A stretch of 64,000 nt of DNA from Piromyces finnis (taxonomy: Eukaryota > Neocallimastigomycota > Neocallimastigomycetes > Neocallimastigales > Neocallimastigaceae), in contig MCFH01000063.1 of assembly GCA_002104945.1 (NCBI GenBank), positions 186,001 through 250,000 on the forward strand, in the 5' to 3' direction. Both the position numbers and the translations under genes were made by a program. Position 1 is the first letter of the stretch, and every line of letters starts with the position of its first letter. The notes under the pieces are model-generated. The model was not told where the DNA came from. It saw nothing but the letters and a program-made list of their open reading frames with translations, and made no database searches. Shown in pieces: positions 25,198 to 36,448 of the stretch.

Positions 25198-28100
25198 TTA
25201 AAATTCTTTTGGAGTTGATCTATAAGGTTCCAACTCAGATACATGAAATATTGGATAGTGTTTGGGAAAAGGTGATTTTTTGATATCGATTTCATAATTG
25301 TTATTTCTCAAAACTTGAGTTATTTTATATGGACCATATTTACAAGGAGCTAATTTGGAACTATTTTCAATATTTAGAGAAGGTGGGGCTTGAATCCAAA
25401 CTAAATCATCAATTTTAAATTTTGGAGCTTCTAAACGACTTTTATCCACTCTTCTTTTATACAACTCTTTGGAGCGTAGTAACACTTCTTTTATGTGGTT
25501 GAATGCATCATTAACGTTTTGAACTAGTTTATGATTAATATTACATTGTGGTAATAGGGTCATTTCATCCATCGGAGGGTGGAAACCATAATTAATGAAG
25601 AATGGTGTTTCTTTGGTTGATTCATTAACAGCGTTGTTATAGGCGAATTCTGCAAGTGGAAGCCAATCAACCCAGTCGTCATGATAGAAAGACTTGGAAT
25701 AACATCTAAGATACTGTTCAATAAAAGAATTTGACCTCTCGACCTGTCCAACAGTTTCATGGTGGTCAGTAGTAGCTATTCTTGGATGAATATATAATAA
25801 ATCCAAAAATTCGAGCCAAACATCACTTGTAAATTGTGAGCCTCTATCAGTATATAGGTCATAAGGGAGACCATGTAAACGATATACATTGTTCAAAAAA
25901 GCTTTTGCAGTTTGTGCTGCGTTTGGAACTTGTTTAAACGGCACTAAGTGAATCATTTTAGAAAAGCGGTCAACCACTACCATAATTACGGTGTACCCTT
26001 TAGACTCAGGAAGGCCACAAAGAAAGTCAATTTCTATAGATTTCCATGGACGTTCTGGAGTATCTAAAGGTTGTAATTTTCCATATTTCCGATGTCTAGT
26101 TACTTTATTTCTTGTGCATGTCTCACAAGAATTAACAAATTTAGTGACATCATCCTTAATTTTAGGCCACCAAAAATTTCGAGTTATCAATTCTAAAGTC
26201 CTTTTTATACCAAGATGTCCAGCAGAGGGTTGTTCATGATATTTCATAAGAACATCTAAACGTAGTTTCTCAGGGATATAAACTAAGTTATTATATAAAA
26301 TAAGATTATTTTTTAATTCAAACTTGTTCATTTTCCTAAATGGTCTATAAGCCTTTTGGTCATTATGTGGGCTGAAATATAGCATAATATCCTTAGCAGT
26401 TTCGTCGTCCTTTAAGTATTGAATAACTTGTTCCAAGAAGTTACTCATAATACCAATGAAACTTGGTATTAGTTTTACATTTTTTGAGTCTAAAATATAT
26501 TCTGGCTTTTCTTCATAAGTCCTATCCATGTAGTCAGGTCTGCGAGATAGACAATCAGGTTTACCATTCTTACGACCTTGTCTGTATATAAGTTCAAAGT
26601 CGTATTCATGAAAGAAAAGGTGCCAACGATGTTGTCTTTGATTACCTACCTTTCCTCCAAGAGTATAAAGTAAATTTCTATGATCAGTGTAAACTTTTAT
26701 TTTATATTTAGCACCAAGAAGAAGGTGCCTCCAAGTAGAGAAAGAATCCTTAATGGCTAATAGTTCTTTATCTGTTATAGAATAATTAACTTCAGAACTA
26801 CTTAGACTTCTGGAGTAGTAAGCAACAGGATGTAGACGATTTTCTGAATCATATTGAGAAAGTATAGAACCGATAGCAACATTACTTGCATCACATTCTA
26901 AAATATATTGTTTTTGAGGATCAGGATGTGATAAAATAGGTGCTGAAGTTAAACGCGTTTTTAAAATGTTAAATGAGGATTCACATTCTGTGGACCATTT
27001 GAACTTTGCATTCTTTTTTGTTAGGTTGTGGAGGGGTTTAGCCAAGTCTGCAAAATTCATTACAAAGCGTCTATAGTAGTTACAAAGACCTAAAAATCTT
27101 TGTACATCCTTAACTGTAGTAGGAATAGGCCAATTTTTGATTGACTCTATCTTTTTTGGGTCGGTAGCAATTCCTGAACCTGAAATAACATATCCTAAGA
27201 ATTCAACTTGTGGTTTGTCAAATTCACATTTAGGAAGTTTAGCATATAAATTATTTTCTAATAGTTTAGAAAGAACTTCACGTACATGTTGGTGGTGTTC
27301 TTCTAAGGTTTTTGAAAATATAAGAATATCATCCAAATAGAGAATAACAGATTTTTCCAAGAAAGGTCTGAGAACAGAATTTATAAATGCCTGAAAAGTA
27401 GCAGGAGCGTTACGTAAACCAAATGGCATCACTAAATATTCATAGTGACCAAACTTTGTGCGAAAAGCAGTTTTATATTCATCACCATTTCTTATTCTAA
27501 CTAAATTATAAGCAGAGCGTAAGTCGAGCTTGGTGAAATACTTTGCACCTTTGACACGTTCTATAATGTCGGTAATAAGTGGTATTGGGTAGGAGTTACG
27601 TATCGTTACAGAATTGAGTTTTTTATAATCAATACAAACTCTAAGAGTACCATCTTTCTTTTTCTGAAATACCACTGGATATCCTGCAGGTGATTCGGAT
27701 GGTCTAATAAAGCCTTTTTCTAAATTTTCCTTGATATACTCTTCTAAAACTTTTGATTCTTCTTCTGATAAGGGATAGATGGGACCATAGTGAAGAGTAG
27801 CATCTTTTTCTAGTACTATTTTACAATCTGTAATTCTATGTGGTGGTAGTTTATCAGCTTCTTGTTTGCTGAAAACTTTTGCCAAATCTCGATAGGGTTT
27901 TGGAATATCCTCAATAGTATGTTCTTCTAAATTGCTTACTTCTTCTGGTTTTTCGGACAAAAAAGTATGAATTAAATAATTATAATTATATCTATCATAA
28001 TTATTTTTATTTAATATAACTTTTCTAAAAAATTTGGAACGTTTAGGGTTAAATTTGTGAAATCGACCATTTTTCTTCTTACTAAAGGTTTTAGATCTGA

Positions 28101-28787
28101 AATAAAAATTATGAATTTTATTTTTTAAATTATAAAAATTGGTGGAATAATTTTTATTTTTATTTTTTGTGTTATTTACACCTGTAGAAGTGGTAGGTGT
28201 AACATTTATGTCATTTCTATTATAAGAAATGAATTGTTCTAATTTTAAAAATTTAGTAGCATGCTTCATATTGAATTTCTTTCTGTTAAAATCATATTTT
28301 AAATTTGAATATAAATAATTTTTATTATAATTATAATGAATTTCATATTTGGACATGAATATATTTCCAAATAATAAATCTGTCGGAATATAATCCGCTA
28401 GTAAAAATTTTTCTTTGAAATTGATGAAATGGAATTTATTGTTGATAAATAGTTTTAACTGAAAGTTTAGGTTGATATATTCATCAAGTTCAATTGAAGT
28501 ACCACTGATACCTTGTACAGTGATAACATTATTAATTTTATGAGGATGTAATTGTAATGTACGTAATAGTTTGTACGACATAAAATTACAATAAGATCCA
28601 CTATCTAATAGTGATGTACATGCAATTTTATTATGTACATTATTTGTACCTCCATTATTGGATAATACATATGTATTAAAAGTAAAAAACGTTGAAGGTA
28701 ATGTATTATCTTTGTTGATAGTGGGAAAAGTGTAGTTTAATATTTTTGTATTCGAGTGGTGATGGGACTTCAATGGAAGTCCTTTAT
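25198..28787 (-). CDS. pol: Retrotransposon Pol polyprotein (protease, RT, RNase H, integrase)
   Basis: An open frame of about 1,190 codons with no ATG at its start; it lies in the -1 frame relative to gag and is expected to be made by frameshifting. Numbering from 28773: aspartic protease LLDSGS at ~55-60; reverse transcriptase with the CIDYKKLN region and catalytic YLDD at 479-482; RNase H with ECDAS and TDHRNL; integrase zinc finger H-x4-H...C-x2-C near 860-900; and the D,D-35-E core (IDFLCG, YTDRGSQF, GQVERSN) at roughly 910-1010. A GPY/F module (KYGPYKI) lies near 1148. The order is that of Ty3/gypsy Metaviridae. No frameshift or stop is seen within this frame. It ends at TAA (25200-25198) just before the chromodomain-like segment. 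Confidence 0.95.
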
Positions 28788-28797
28788 TTAGTTTTTT
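28765..28797 (-). promoter_or_regulatory. -1 ribosomal frameshift site at the gag-pol junction
   Basis: On the minus strand the gag frame ends with the slippery heptamer A-AAA-AAC (28797-28791) immediately followed by the gag stop TAA (28790-28788). Eight nucleotides after the heptamer comes a perfect 7-bp hairpin: GGACTTC (28782-28776), loop CATT, GAAGTCC (28771-28765). Slipping back by one base leads straight into the open pol frame. Heptamer, spacing and stem all match the standard layout of -1 programmed frameshifting. Confidence 0.85.
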
Positions 28798-29813
28798 GAA
28801 CTAATTTTTTGAGCTTTATAATTGTTGTTATTGTAATTATTATTATATTTTTGGAAGTTATTGTTGTTATTGTTGTTGTTGTTGTTGTATGATCTGTGGT
28901 GGTTGAAATGTGAATTTCTTTTCTTGTTAGATTTAGAGTTGGAAGACTGGTTAATCTTATTCTTTGTAGAAAGAGAACTTTCGATCAAAATACATCTAGT
29001 TATAATGGACTCCATGGTGGTTGGAAATACCTCCATCTTTTCAATTTCTTCCTGATATTTGGGATGTAAACCATTATAAAAGATTAAAGATAATACTTCT
29101 TCATTCCATTTAAATTGTTGTGAAAGAGAGCGGAATTCCTCGATATAATCATTTATTTTACCATATTGTTGTTTTAAACGCATTATTTTGATTTTAGCTA
29201 TCTTGTAACTAGCAACATTTGAGAAAGCAATTCTTAGTCCATCCAACAATTCTTGCATGGTAGATGGATAAATATTATCCTTGTACTTGGCAAGATACCA
29301 ATTTCTAGCAGCATCACGAAGACGGGATTGTACAAAATTAATTTTTGTTTCTTCTGGTAAAGTTCGATTTGGTAGAGTTTTGAAAGTATCTTCACATAAT
29401 TGACAAAACAAATCGGTATCACTAGTCTTACCGGAGAACATACCTGGATCTGGCACTTGAGTGATTGGAGTAGCAAAACGGCCTCTCATGATAACATCAT
29501 GATCCAAATCAAATCTTGTTGAAGTAGATTCATCATCTCTAAAGACAGTAGGTCTTGGAGTAGCTATCCTATCATAATTGGTATGTAACAATGGTTGTTC
29601 ATCTTCATTCTGAGCAGTTTGATTATTATTCATATTGGTTAATACACTCATGATTTCATTTAAACGATTATTCACATCATTGGAAAAATTTTGAAAATCT
29701 TCACGGAAAACCAAATTTTCATTGATACCCTCAATGATATCCTTGGCAGTCTGAGTAGCATCCTCTCTTAGTTGGTTTACCTCGTCTGGGAAATTAGGAA
29801 CCGGAGTGAACAT
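28788..29813 (-). CDS. gag: Retrotransposon Gag (capsid) protein, Asn-rich tail, no zinc knuckle
   Basis: 341 residues starting at the only suitable ATG, 35 nt after the 5' LTR. Residues ~130-280 match the Ty3/gypsy capsid (retrotrans_gag) region: FVQSRLRDAARNWYLAKYKD, a KIMRLKQQYGKINDYIEEF segment and a Y-N-G-L-H-P-K-Y-Q-E motif. The C-terminal ~50 residues are basic and asparagine-rich, with a run of ten Asn, and there is no C-x2-C-x4-H-x4-C knuckle. RNA packaging would therefore have to rely on basic residues. Translation ends at the frameshift site that leads into pol. Confidence 0.92.
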   Translation of the reverse strand: MFTPVPNFPDEVNQLREDATQTAKDIIEGINENLVFREDFQNFSNDVNNRLNEIMSVLTNMNNNQTAQNEDEQPLLHTNYDRIATPRPTVFRDDESTSTRFDLDHDVIMRGRFATPITQVPDPGMFSGKTSDTDLFCQLCEDTFKTLPNRTLPEETKINFVQSRLRDAARNWYLAKYKDNIYPSTMQELLDGLRIAFSNVASYKIAKIKIMRLKQQYGKINDYIEEFRSLSQQFKWNEEVLSLIFYNGLHPKYQEEIEKMEVFPTTMESIITRCILIESSLSTKNKINQSSNSKSNKKRNSHFNHHRSYNNNNNNNNNNFQKYNNNYNNNNYKAQKISSKN

Positions 29814-29848
29814 TCTAAAGTAGCCACTAAACAGCGGGTAAAGATTAT

Positions 29849-30977
29849 TGTTAAGTTTTTGGGTTTGGTTATGCGGCCAGGTCAGAATGTTATTAATTAT
29901 ATAGTAAAAATGTTTTTTAAGAAATTAAATTTAATTATAAAATAACACCTTAAACTCCCAAATGAAAAATGAAAAATTTATATTTACTTTAAAATAACTT
30001 TTTATAAATTTTTTATTTATTTAATAATAATATAAATGATATTATAAGTAACTATATAATTAAGATTATAACTATAATCTTTACAAAGAATTAAAATCGA
30101 ATTCAATTCATTCTCTTTTATATTCTTCGTTCAGATTATTAAATTGATATTAATAAGAATAAAGTATTACATGTAATATATTAGTAATATAATTAAATAA
30201 GTAATAAGATTGTTTGTTTGTTTGTTTGTTTGTCATGACATAAAATAAAATAAACATATGATTAATCATTTAAACAGTTGATCCTAATTAGTAATTATAA
30301 AAACTATTCAATTAATAATTCATCATTATTAATTGATATTACCATAACATATTTGTTATAATTAAATAATTATTATTTTCAAAATTATTTCTAATAAAAC
30401 TTGCCGTTAACCTATTTTATAATAATTAAGATTATTTAATTTATAGGTATTAACTGTTACACCTAAATGGGTCTAGTTCTATTTTTAGTAACAATCGTTA
30501 TCATTAATTAAATTAATATAACTAAAATTCCTATTGATATATTTTTAATTTCATCAAGTCATAAGAAATATTTATGATCCATACTTGATATCATATTGAT
30601 TTTAATTTACCTAATAAAATCTTTAAATGATCATAACTTCCTTAAATGATCAGTTAGAAGGACCGCGATTGTACCAAATTGTAGCTTTCTTCCTAAGCTT
30701 TCCAATAAACCTAGTTTCATCACCGTAGCACTTACAGCCGTAGCGATCGTTTTTGGCGAGTTACACCTTATTTCGTACTTGCTTATTTTTGGTTAAGGGT
30801 TATAGTATATTGATATTAAATTTTTGAAATCATAACCCTTTCACTGAATCAAAATTTAAAAGGTGACTTTTAAAAGTGTTTTAAAATAATTATTGAAATT
30901 ATTTAATTATAATTATTATGTTTAATTAATTATAGATATTATCTGAATTTGTTTTAAATCCAGTTAATATCTTCACA
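29849..30977 (-). repeat. 5' LTR of the chromovirus (1,129 bp)
   Basis: Nearly identical to the 3' LTR, with four TTTG units instead of five. In the element's own direction it starts TGTGAAG and ends CTTAACA. It is followed on the plus strand by the target repeat GGTTA (30978-30982). It should hold the element's promoter; no single TATA motif stands out from the AT-rich background. Confidence 0.93.
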
Positions 30978-31044
30978 GGTTAAATTGGAATTCCTATGCT
31001 CTTACATTTTTCTGAATCAGTCGTACCAAAAAAACAATAGCGAG

Positions 31045-31115
31045 GCGTTAATAGTATAGAGGTAGAATATTTGCCTTCCAAGCAAATGGCCCGGGTTCGA
31101 TTCCCGGTTAACGCA
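31045..31115 (+). tRNA. tRNA-Gly (anticodon UCC)
   Basis: A complete intron-less cloverleaf. The 7-bp acceptor stem GCGTTAA (31045-31051) pairs perfectly with TTAACGC (31108-31114), with discriminator A at 31115. The anticodon stem TTTGC/GCAAA (31070-31074 and 31082-31086) holds the loop CTTCCAA, giving anticodon TCC at 31077-31079. The T stem CCGGG/CCCGG encloses TTCGATT, which is also the internal B box. A short T run at about 31120-31124 serves as pol III terminator. The gene lies 62 bp downstream of the last GGTTA target duplication and is the likely landmark for the integrations upstream. Confidence 0.96.
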
Positions 31116-31636
31116 TGTATTTTTATTATTAAAGAAACCGATAGTTTTGCACTTGTACCCATTTACCACTTAAAACAATTCAAAAAAAAAAAAAAAAAAA
31201 AAAAGAAAACAAACATATAAAAAATATTATTTTTATATAAATATATATTTTTTTAAAGAAAATACTTTTTATTATTTTAATTTTTATATTTCATATTTTA
31301 AAAAATTTACATTTTAAAAAATGGAGAAAAAAAAAAAGTTATATATATATTTATTACTAATAATAATAACACATTTTAAACTACTAAATATATATATATA
31401 TATATACTTTTTAATAAAAAATGATTTGTATATATGAAAGGAATATTATAACATTCAATTTTATATATTTATAAAGAGTTAAAGTGTTGATATAAAAAAT
31501 AATTTTATATACTATTAATTAATTCATTTGTTATTATTATTATTATTATTCTTTTTTGGTTTGATTATTAATATTTAATAATATTGTTATCCTTATTGTT
31601 ATTGTTTATTTTAAGGATTATTTATTTTGTGTTAAT
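31116..31636. other. AT-rich spacer between tRNA gene and phosphatase 2
   Basis: A and AT runs only, including a 25-nt A run near 31181 and TA repeats near 31391. No gene is seen. Confidence 0.55.
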
Positions 31637-33894
31637 TTAGTGGTTGTAGATGGCCCATACTTCATTCTTGTCATTTAAAATTTCTAAATAACCAAAGTAG
31701 TTACCATAACAACTTGACATACCAAGATCAATTAAAATTAATTTATCATCACATCTTGTTTGAATTTCACCATATTCTTGAACATTATGACCAATAACCA
31801 TTCTTTTAGTCTATTTTTTTTTTTTAAATAAAATTATAATAAAAAATGATTAATAAGACAATGGTATTTTATTATTTTAAAACAATATTTTAAAAACAAA
31901 ACTATTTTAACTAATTATTATTTATTTAATGTCTACCTTTGTAATAGCTAAAGTTTTTTCTAAATCAGAACATATTTTGTCTTCACTATCATTAGCAAAG
32001 CTTCTTGTAGTTAATGGACCATTTTGATCATTCAAAACAGGTTCAGTGTAAATAGGATTGGTAATATTGTTTTTACTTAAGGTACACATTTCATCAAATG
32101 AAGGAACATTGATTAAAATATCACGTATACGTTCATTAATGGCATCAATACCTTGTTCAGCGTAGGTTGAACTTACACTAATTAAAAATGGAAAAAAAAA
32201 TTTTTTTTTTTTTTGACAAAATAAATTAATATATATTGTTTAAAAAATAGGAGTTATTTTTTTAATTTATTTTCAATGACATGATATGTAATTAATATTT
32301 ACAAATAATTACAATAACAATAATAATAAATAAAATAATTACCCAGCATGTGCAAAAAGTGAGTCATTCACAGCAACCATTACATCCATTTCACCTCTAA
32401 GCATTCTACCGTATTTACCATTTACAGAAAAGAACTTTTCACGATTTTTCATACTATTAAATGTAGTAATATCACCTTCAGAAGTAAATTGGTATTGACC
32501 TTGTAAATTATTGATTTCATGGTTACCCAATAATAAATACATAACACTATCATACTTTGATACCTGACTTTGTAAGTGTCTTAAAAATTCCAAGATTTCT
32601 TTAATATCATTACCACGATCAATTAAATCACCCTAAATAAATATAGGTAAATAAGTATATATATATATTTTTATTGTTTGTTAGTTCATTCATTTTACTT
32701 TTATAAAAAAAAAAAAAAACAATATTTTAAATATTTATATTTATGCTTATGTATTACAGTTTGAACGAGAATAGTATTTTTAGCAATCCATTTATCTTTA
32801 CTATCAATAAGTTTAGCATGACGCATGACTGAAATAAGTTTGTTATAATCTCCATGAATATCACCAATAGCAACTAAACGTTTGTACTTGTAGTTGGAAG
32901 TTTCTGATGGATCACCTTTTTTAATTAATTTATTTTTCCAATTTATTATAGAGCTAAGTTTATTTGCTCTTTTATTTTCACAAGTTTCATCATTAGATCT
33001 GGCATCTTCAAGTACAGCAGTGTTATTTTTATTACGTTGAACGGTATCACAAATATCCATTGAAGAAGAAGAGGGTGGTGGAGGATTTCCTCCATTTCCA
33101 CCTGGTGGTGGATTACCACCTTGACCACCTGGTGGTGGAGGTGGAGTACTAGTAGACGAATTATATGGACTTTTTAATTTATTTAAAGCTTGTAATCCCT
33201 TTACAATTTCTTTAATGATATTATTTCTAAAGTCGTAATTAGATGATTTTAAGAAATCGGAGTCACTGTTAAAGTTGTTAATAAGAAGGATAAAATCATC
33301 TTTACTAAATTTATTGTCTGAATCAAAACTCTTTATTAAATTTTCAGAATTTGGGTATGGTGATTTAACGATACTTCTACTGTCCAAGAGAACAAAATTA
33401 TTATTAACAGTAGTTGCAAAAGTTTCCTTTTTAGTGTTACTTCTGTATTTGGAAATATCATCAACAACGACATCGAATTGAACAGAAGGAGATATATCTA
33501 AATTATTAATAATATGATATCATTAATGATATATTTTATAGAGCATAATGATATAATAGATGATACAATTATTATAAGATGTCATAGGATATCATAGGAT
33601 ATCATAGGATAGTGTTAATATATAAATAGATAGTATATAAAGTATTATATATATTTGTCTATTATATCTATATTGTTTTTTTTTTTTACCTAAAATGGTT
33701 GATAAAGAAAGAACAGCATCAGTTAATTCTTCTTCAATTAAACTACATAAAGAAGTTTCCTTTTTAGAACAATGGAAATTATAATTGAAACTATCATAAT
33801 AAGTGGTTGAACTTGAACTTGGGTTTTTTATTGATTTTGAGTTGGCATAGCCCAAGGCTAAAGTTGATAATAATAAAATTTTTGGAAATTTCAT
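31637..33894 (-). CDS. Secreted calcineurin-like metallophosphatase 2 (Shelph-like, five exons)
   Basis: Spliced model on the minus strand: 33894-33690, 33497-32758, 32632-32343, 32177-31937 and 31810-31637, giving 549 residues. All phases match the paralogue at 9668-12135, and exons 3 and 4 have the same lengths. Residues 1-20 are a signal peptide. Metal-site motifs appear in order: GDIHGDY, GDLIDRG (here with the usual glycine, unlike paralogue 1), LLGNHE, FAHAG and IGH. Before the catalytic domain is a Pro/Gly-rich insert at about 33063-33150 (PPPPPGG repeats) that paralogue 1 lacks; it is probably a flexible linker. The protein presumably dephosphorylates a secreted or surface substrate, but nothing in the context identifies it. 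Confidence 0.83.
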
Positions 33895-36434
33895 TTTTTT
33901 TTTATAAATAAAAATTATATAAATAAAAAAATATTAAACAATTCTTTCCTTTCCTTTTTTTATTATTAATTCTACAACAACAATTTCTACTTTTTTTTTC
34001 TTTTAAAAGGTTTCTTTTTTATAATTTTATTAGTGTTATTAAATAAAAAAAAAAAAAATAGAAAAAAAGAAAAAATCTTTTTATTTTTATAATTTTCTTT
34101 TTTTTTTTTTTTTTAATTTATGAACCATTTTTCTTTTTTTAAAATTTAATTTATTTGTGGTGATTTTGGTTGGTGAATTTTTTGATTTCACTTTTTTGTA
34201 CAAATTTTTTTTTTTTTTTTTTTTTTACTATTATTATTCATTTTAATTAAAAAAAATAAAAAATATTTTTTTAGGCACTTTTTCTCCTTTTTTTTTGGTA
34301 TTGTTTTTAAATTTACACCAGAAAATTTTAATTTTTTCAAACCTGTCAATGTTAAAAGTTGTACAAGTTTTATCTTTGGAAATTTAAATTTTTTTTTTTT
34401 TTTTTTTATAAAATGGATTATATTCAATTAATGGATGGTGATAAAAGTTTAAAAGATTTTATCACTTAAATAAATATCATTCATTAACCTCATTACGAAA
34501 TAGTTTTAAACGGTGGTATTGGTATAATTGATATACTTATAATGGTATAAAAATGTATGACAATTACTATGATTCATTTATTATCCATGCCATGATAATT
34601 ACTTTATTCATTATAATTATACCTCATTATCCTTTAGCATTCTTCATCATTTTCTTAATGATTCGTTTAAAAGAGGTTTCAAAATATTTTATTTTAAACT
34701 TTTTTATTAGTATTCTCTCATGAATGATGAATTAGTTTTAATATTATTATAGTTTATCATGAATTATTAAAAAAAAGTGTTTTTTTTTACCATTCTTTCT
34801 TTTTATTATTGTTTGAAGAATGAACCGTTTTTTTTTGCCAAATTAAAAAGAAATGATTTGTGGTGTGGTGTTTAATTTTTAAAATTAGGTGAAACTTAAT
34901 TAATTTTAAATTAAAAATTTAAATTAAATTTGGTAATTTTAATTTATGATAAAACTTTTCGTGTAACCCTAAAAATTTAATTAAAAAGTAAAAGAGACAA
35001 AAAAAGTGAAAGAAAGAATAAAAAAAGTCAAGAAGGCTATAATAATAAAAGAATTCAAGGAATAATAAAAATAAAGCTGATTATTTATTTATTTATAATA
35101 TTATTTACTTGATTATTTATACCAGGTATCATCATTATTATATTATAATAAGAATACTAAATGGGGATTAAAAAAAAAAAAAAGAGTGGACCAAACTATA
35201 ATAATAATAATTTTAAAACAACACAATAATAGTATAGTGTTTTAATTATTATGATACTTTTTAAAATTATTATTTAATTAGTATAAAATTATTATTATTA
35301 TTGTTGTTGTTGAAATAACAACAACAACAACAGCATTAACAATCTTAATTATTGTTGTTATTTCAACGACAGCAGTATTCACTGTCTTAATTATTATCAT
35401 TTCAATAATAACAACAACAACAGCATTAACTCTTAAACGGTTTTAACTATTGTTGCTCTACTTTTCTTATTATTTTTAATAATTGTTTGAGGATCTCCAA
35501 ACTTTTTTTAATTAAAAAATTTATTGGTAAAATTCATCAAACAATAAAAGTTTTTTTTTAGGCAAAAGAAGGATCAATGGCAATTTGATTAGTTTTTAAA
35601 CTTTAAAAATAAAAACCATTCAACATTCACTTTATCAAAAATAGTTTATTTTTTTAAAAGAAAAGAAAAAGGTATAATACTAAAAAAAAAAAAAAACTTT
35701 TGAATAATACTATAGTTAGATAATAATAATAATAATAATACTATAGTTTGTATTATTATTATTATTATGCTTACACTTTTTTTTTAAAAAAATAAAAAAT
35801 TTATGATTTAAACTTTAATTAGTAATAAATTTTATTTATTAAAGAAAACATAGAATAAATTAAAAAATCACGAATATACGTGACTAAATAAATTGAGGCA
35901 AAGTAACTATGAGTTTTAATGAAAATATAAATTTATTTTAATAGACCTTTTTGAAATAAGAATTTATATAATTTGTAATTTGTATAGAAAAGAAATAGTT
36001 TTTTTTTTATTTTATTTTTACTACTATCCTTTGTTTTTTGCTTTTTTTTTTTGAGAAAATAGTATAAAATAGTATTAAATATTTTATATAAAAAATAGTT
36101 ATATTAATAGTTACACAAATGAAGAAACTTTTTTTTTTAGTAAATTAAAAAAATGATTGTTTTGACATATGAAAATGTTTTTTAAAAGGGAGATATTTAA
36201 TGTTTAAATTTAATATTTTTTAATATTTTATAAAAAAAAAAAAGTTAAATAATTTCTCTACTACTATTTTTTTCAAGTAAAATAAATGATGTCGATATTT
36301 AATTATTTCTTACTAAAAATTATAATAATAAAATAAAAGAATATAAATATTAGATAGATTAAAAAAATATTGTATGTGCATATCTAATAATTTTTATCTT
36401 TCTAACATGGCCTACATAAATTTTTTGTGTTTAC
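33895..36434. other. AT-rich gene-free region with CAA/TTG palindromic patch
   Basis: About 2.5 kb upstream of phosphatase 2. It includes very long T runs (33990-34220), a short inverted repeat GTGATAAAA/TTTTATCAC near 34438-34466, and a patch at 35300-35445 with three diverged copies of an ACAACAACAGCATTAAC-type unit and inverted GTTGTTGAAATAAC arms. A TAATAA/TTATTA inverted microsatellite lies at 35717-35768. No gene is supported. Confidence 0.5.
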
Positions 36435-36448
36435 ATCCAATGTCTATA

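Larger units (their letters stand above)
23441..30977 (-). mobile_element. Complete Ty3/gypsy chromovirus-type LTR retrotransposon
   Basis: A 7,537-bp element on the minus strand: 5' LTR 29849-30977, gag 29813-28788, pol 28790s-25198, a chromodomain-like segment to 24977, a purine tract, and 3' LTR 23441-24573. The target duplication GGTTA is intact (23436-23440 and 30978-30982). The LTRs differ by only about three sites (a TTTG repeat-unit count and two substitutions seen by eye), so the insertion is recent. Domain order (protease, RT, RNase H, integrase, GPY/F, chromodomain-like) places it among chromoviruses of Ty3/gypsy. The 5' side lies 62 bp from the start of a tRNA-Gly gene. No obvious primer-binding site matching a tRNA 3' end lies directly inside the 5' LTR; only 35 nt separate the LTR from the gag start. 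Confidence 0.93.

Noticed and set aside
30980-31162. Minus-strand 60-codon frame
   Set aside because: It reads through the tRNA-Gly gene on the opposite strand.
33275-33494. Possible frameshift at the start of phosphatase 2 exon 2
   Set aside because: Careful recounting of the acceptor (exon start 33497) gives a continuous frame that matches paralogue 1.
35282-35445. Hydrophobic Thr/Ile-rich open frame in the CAA/TTG patch
   Set aside because: No ATG, a stop directly upstream, and it is explained by diverged repeats and inverted CAA/TTG runs.
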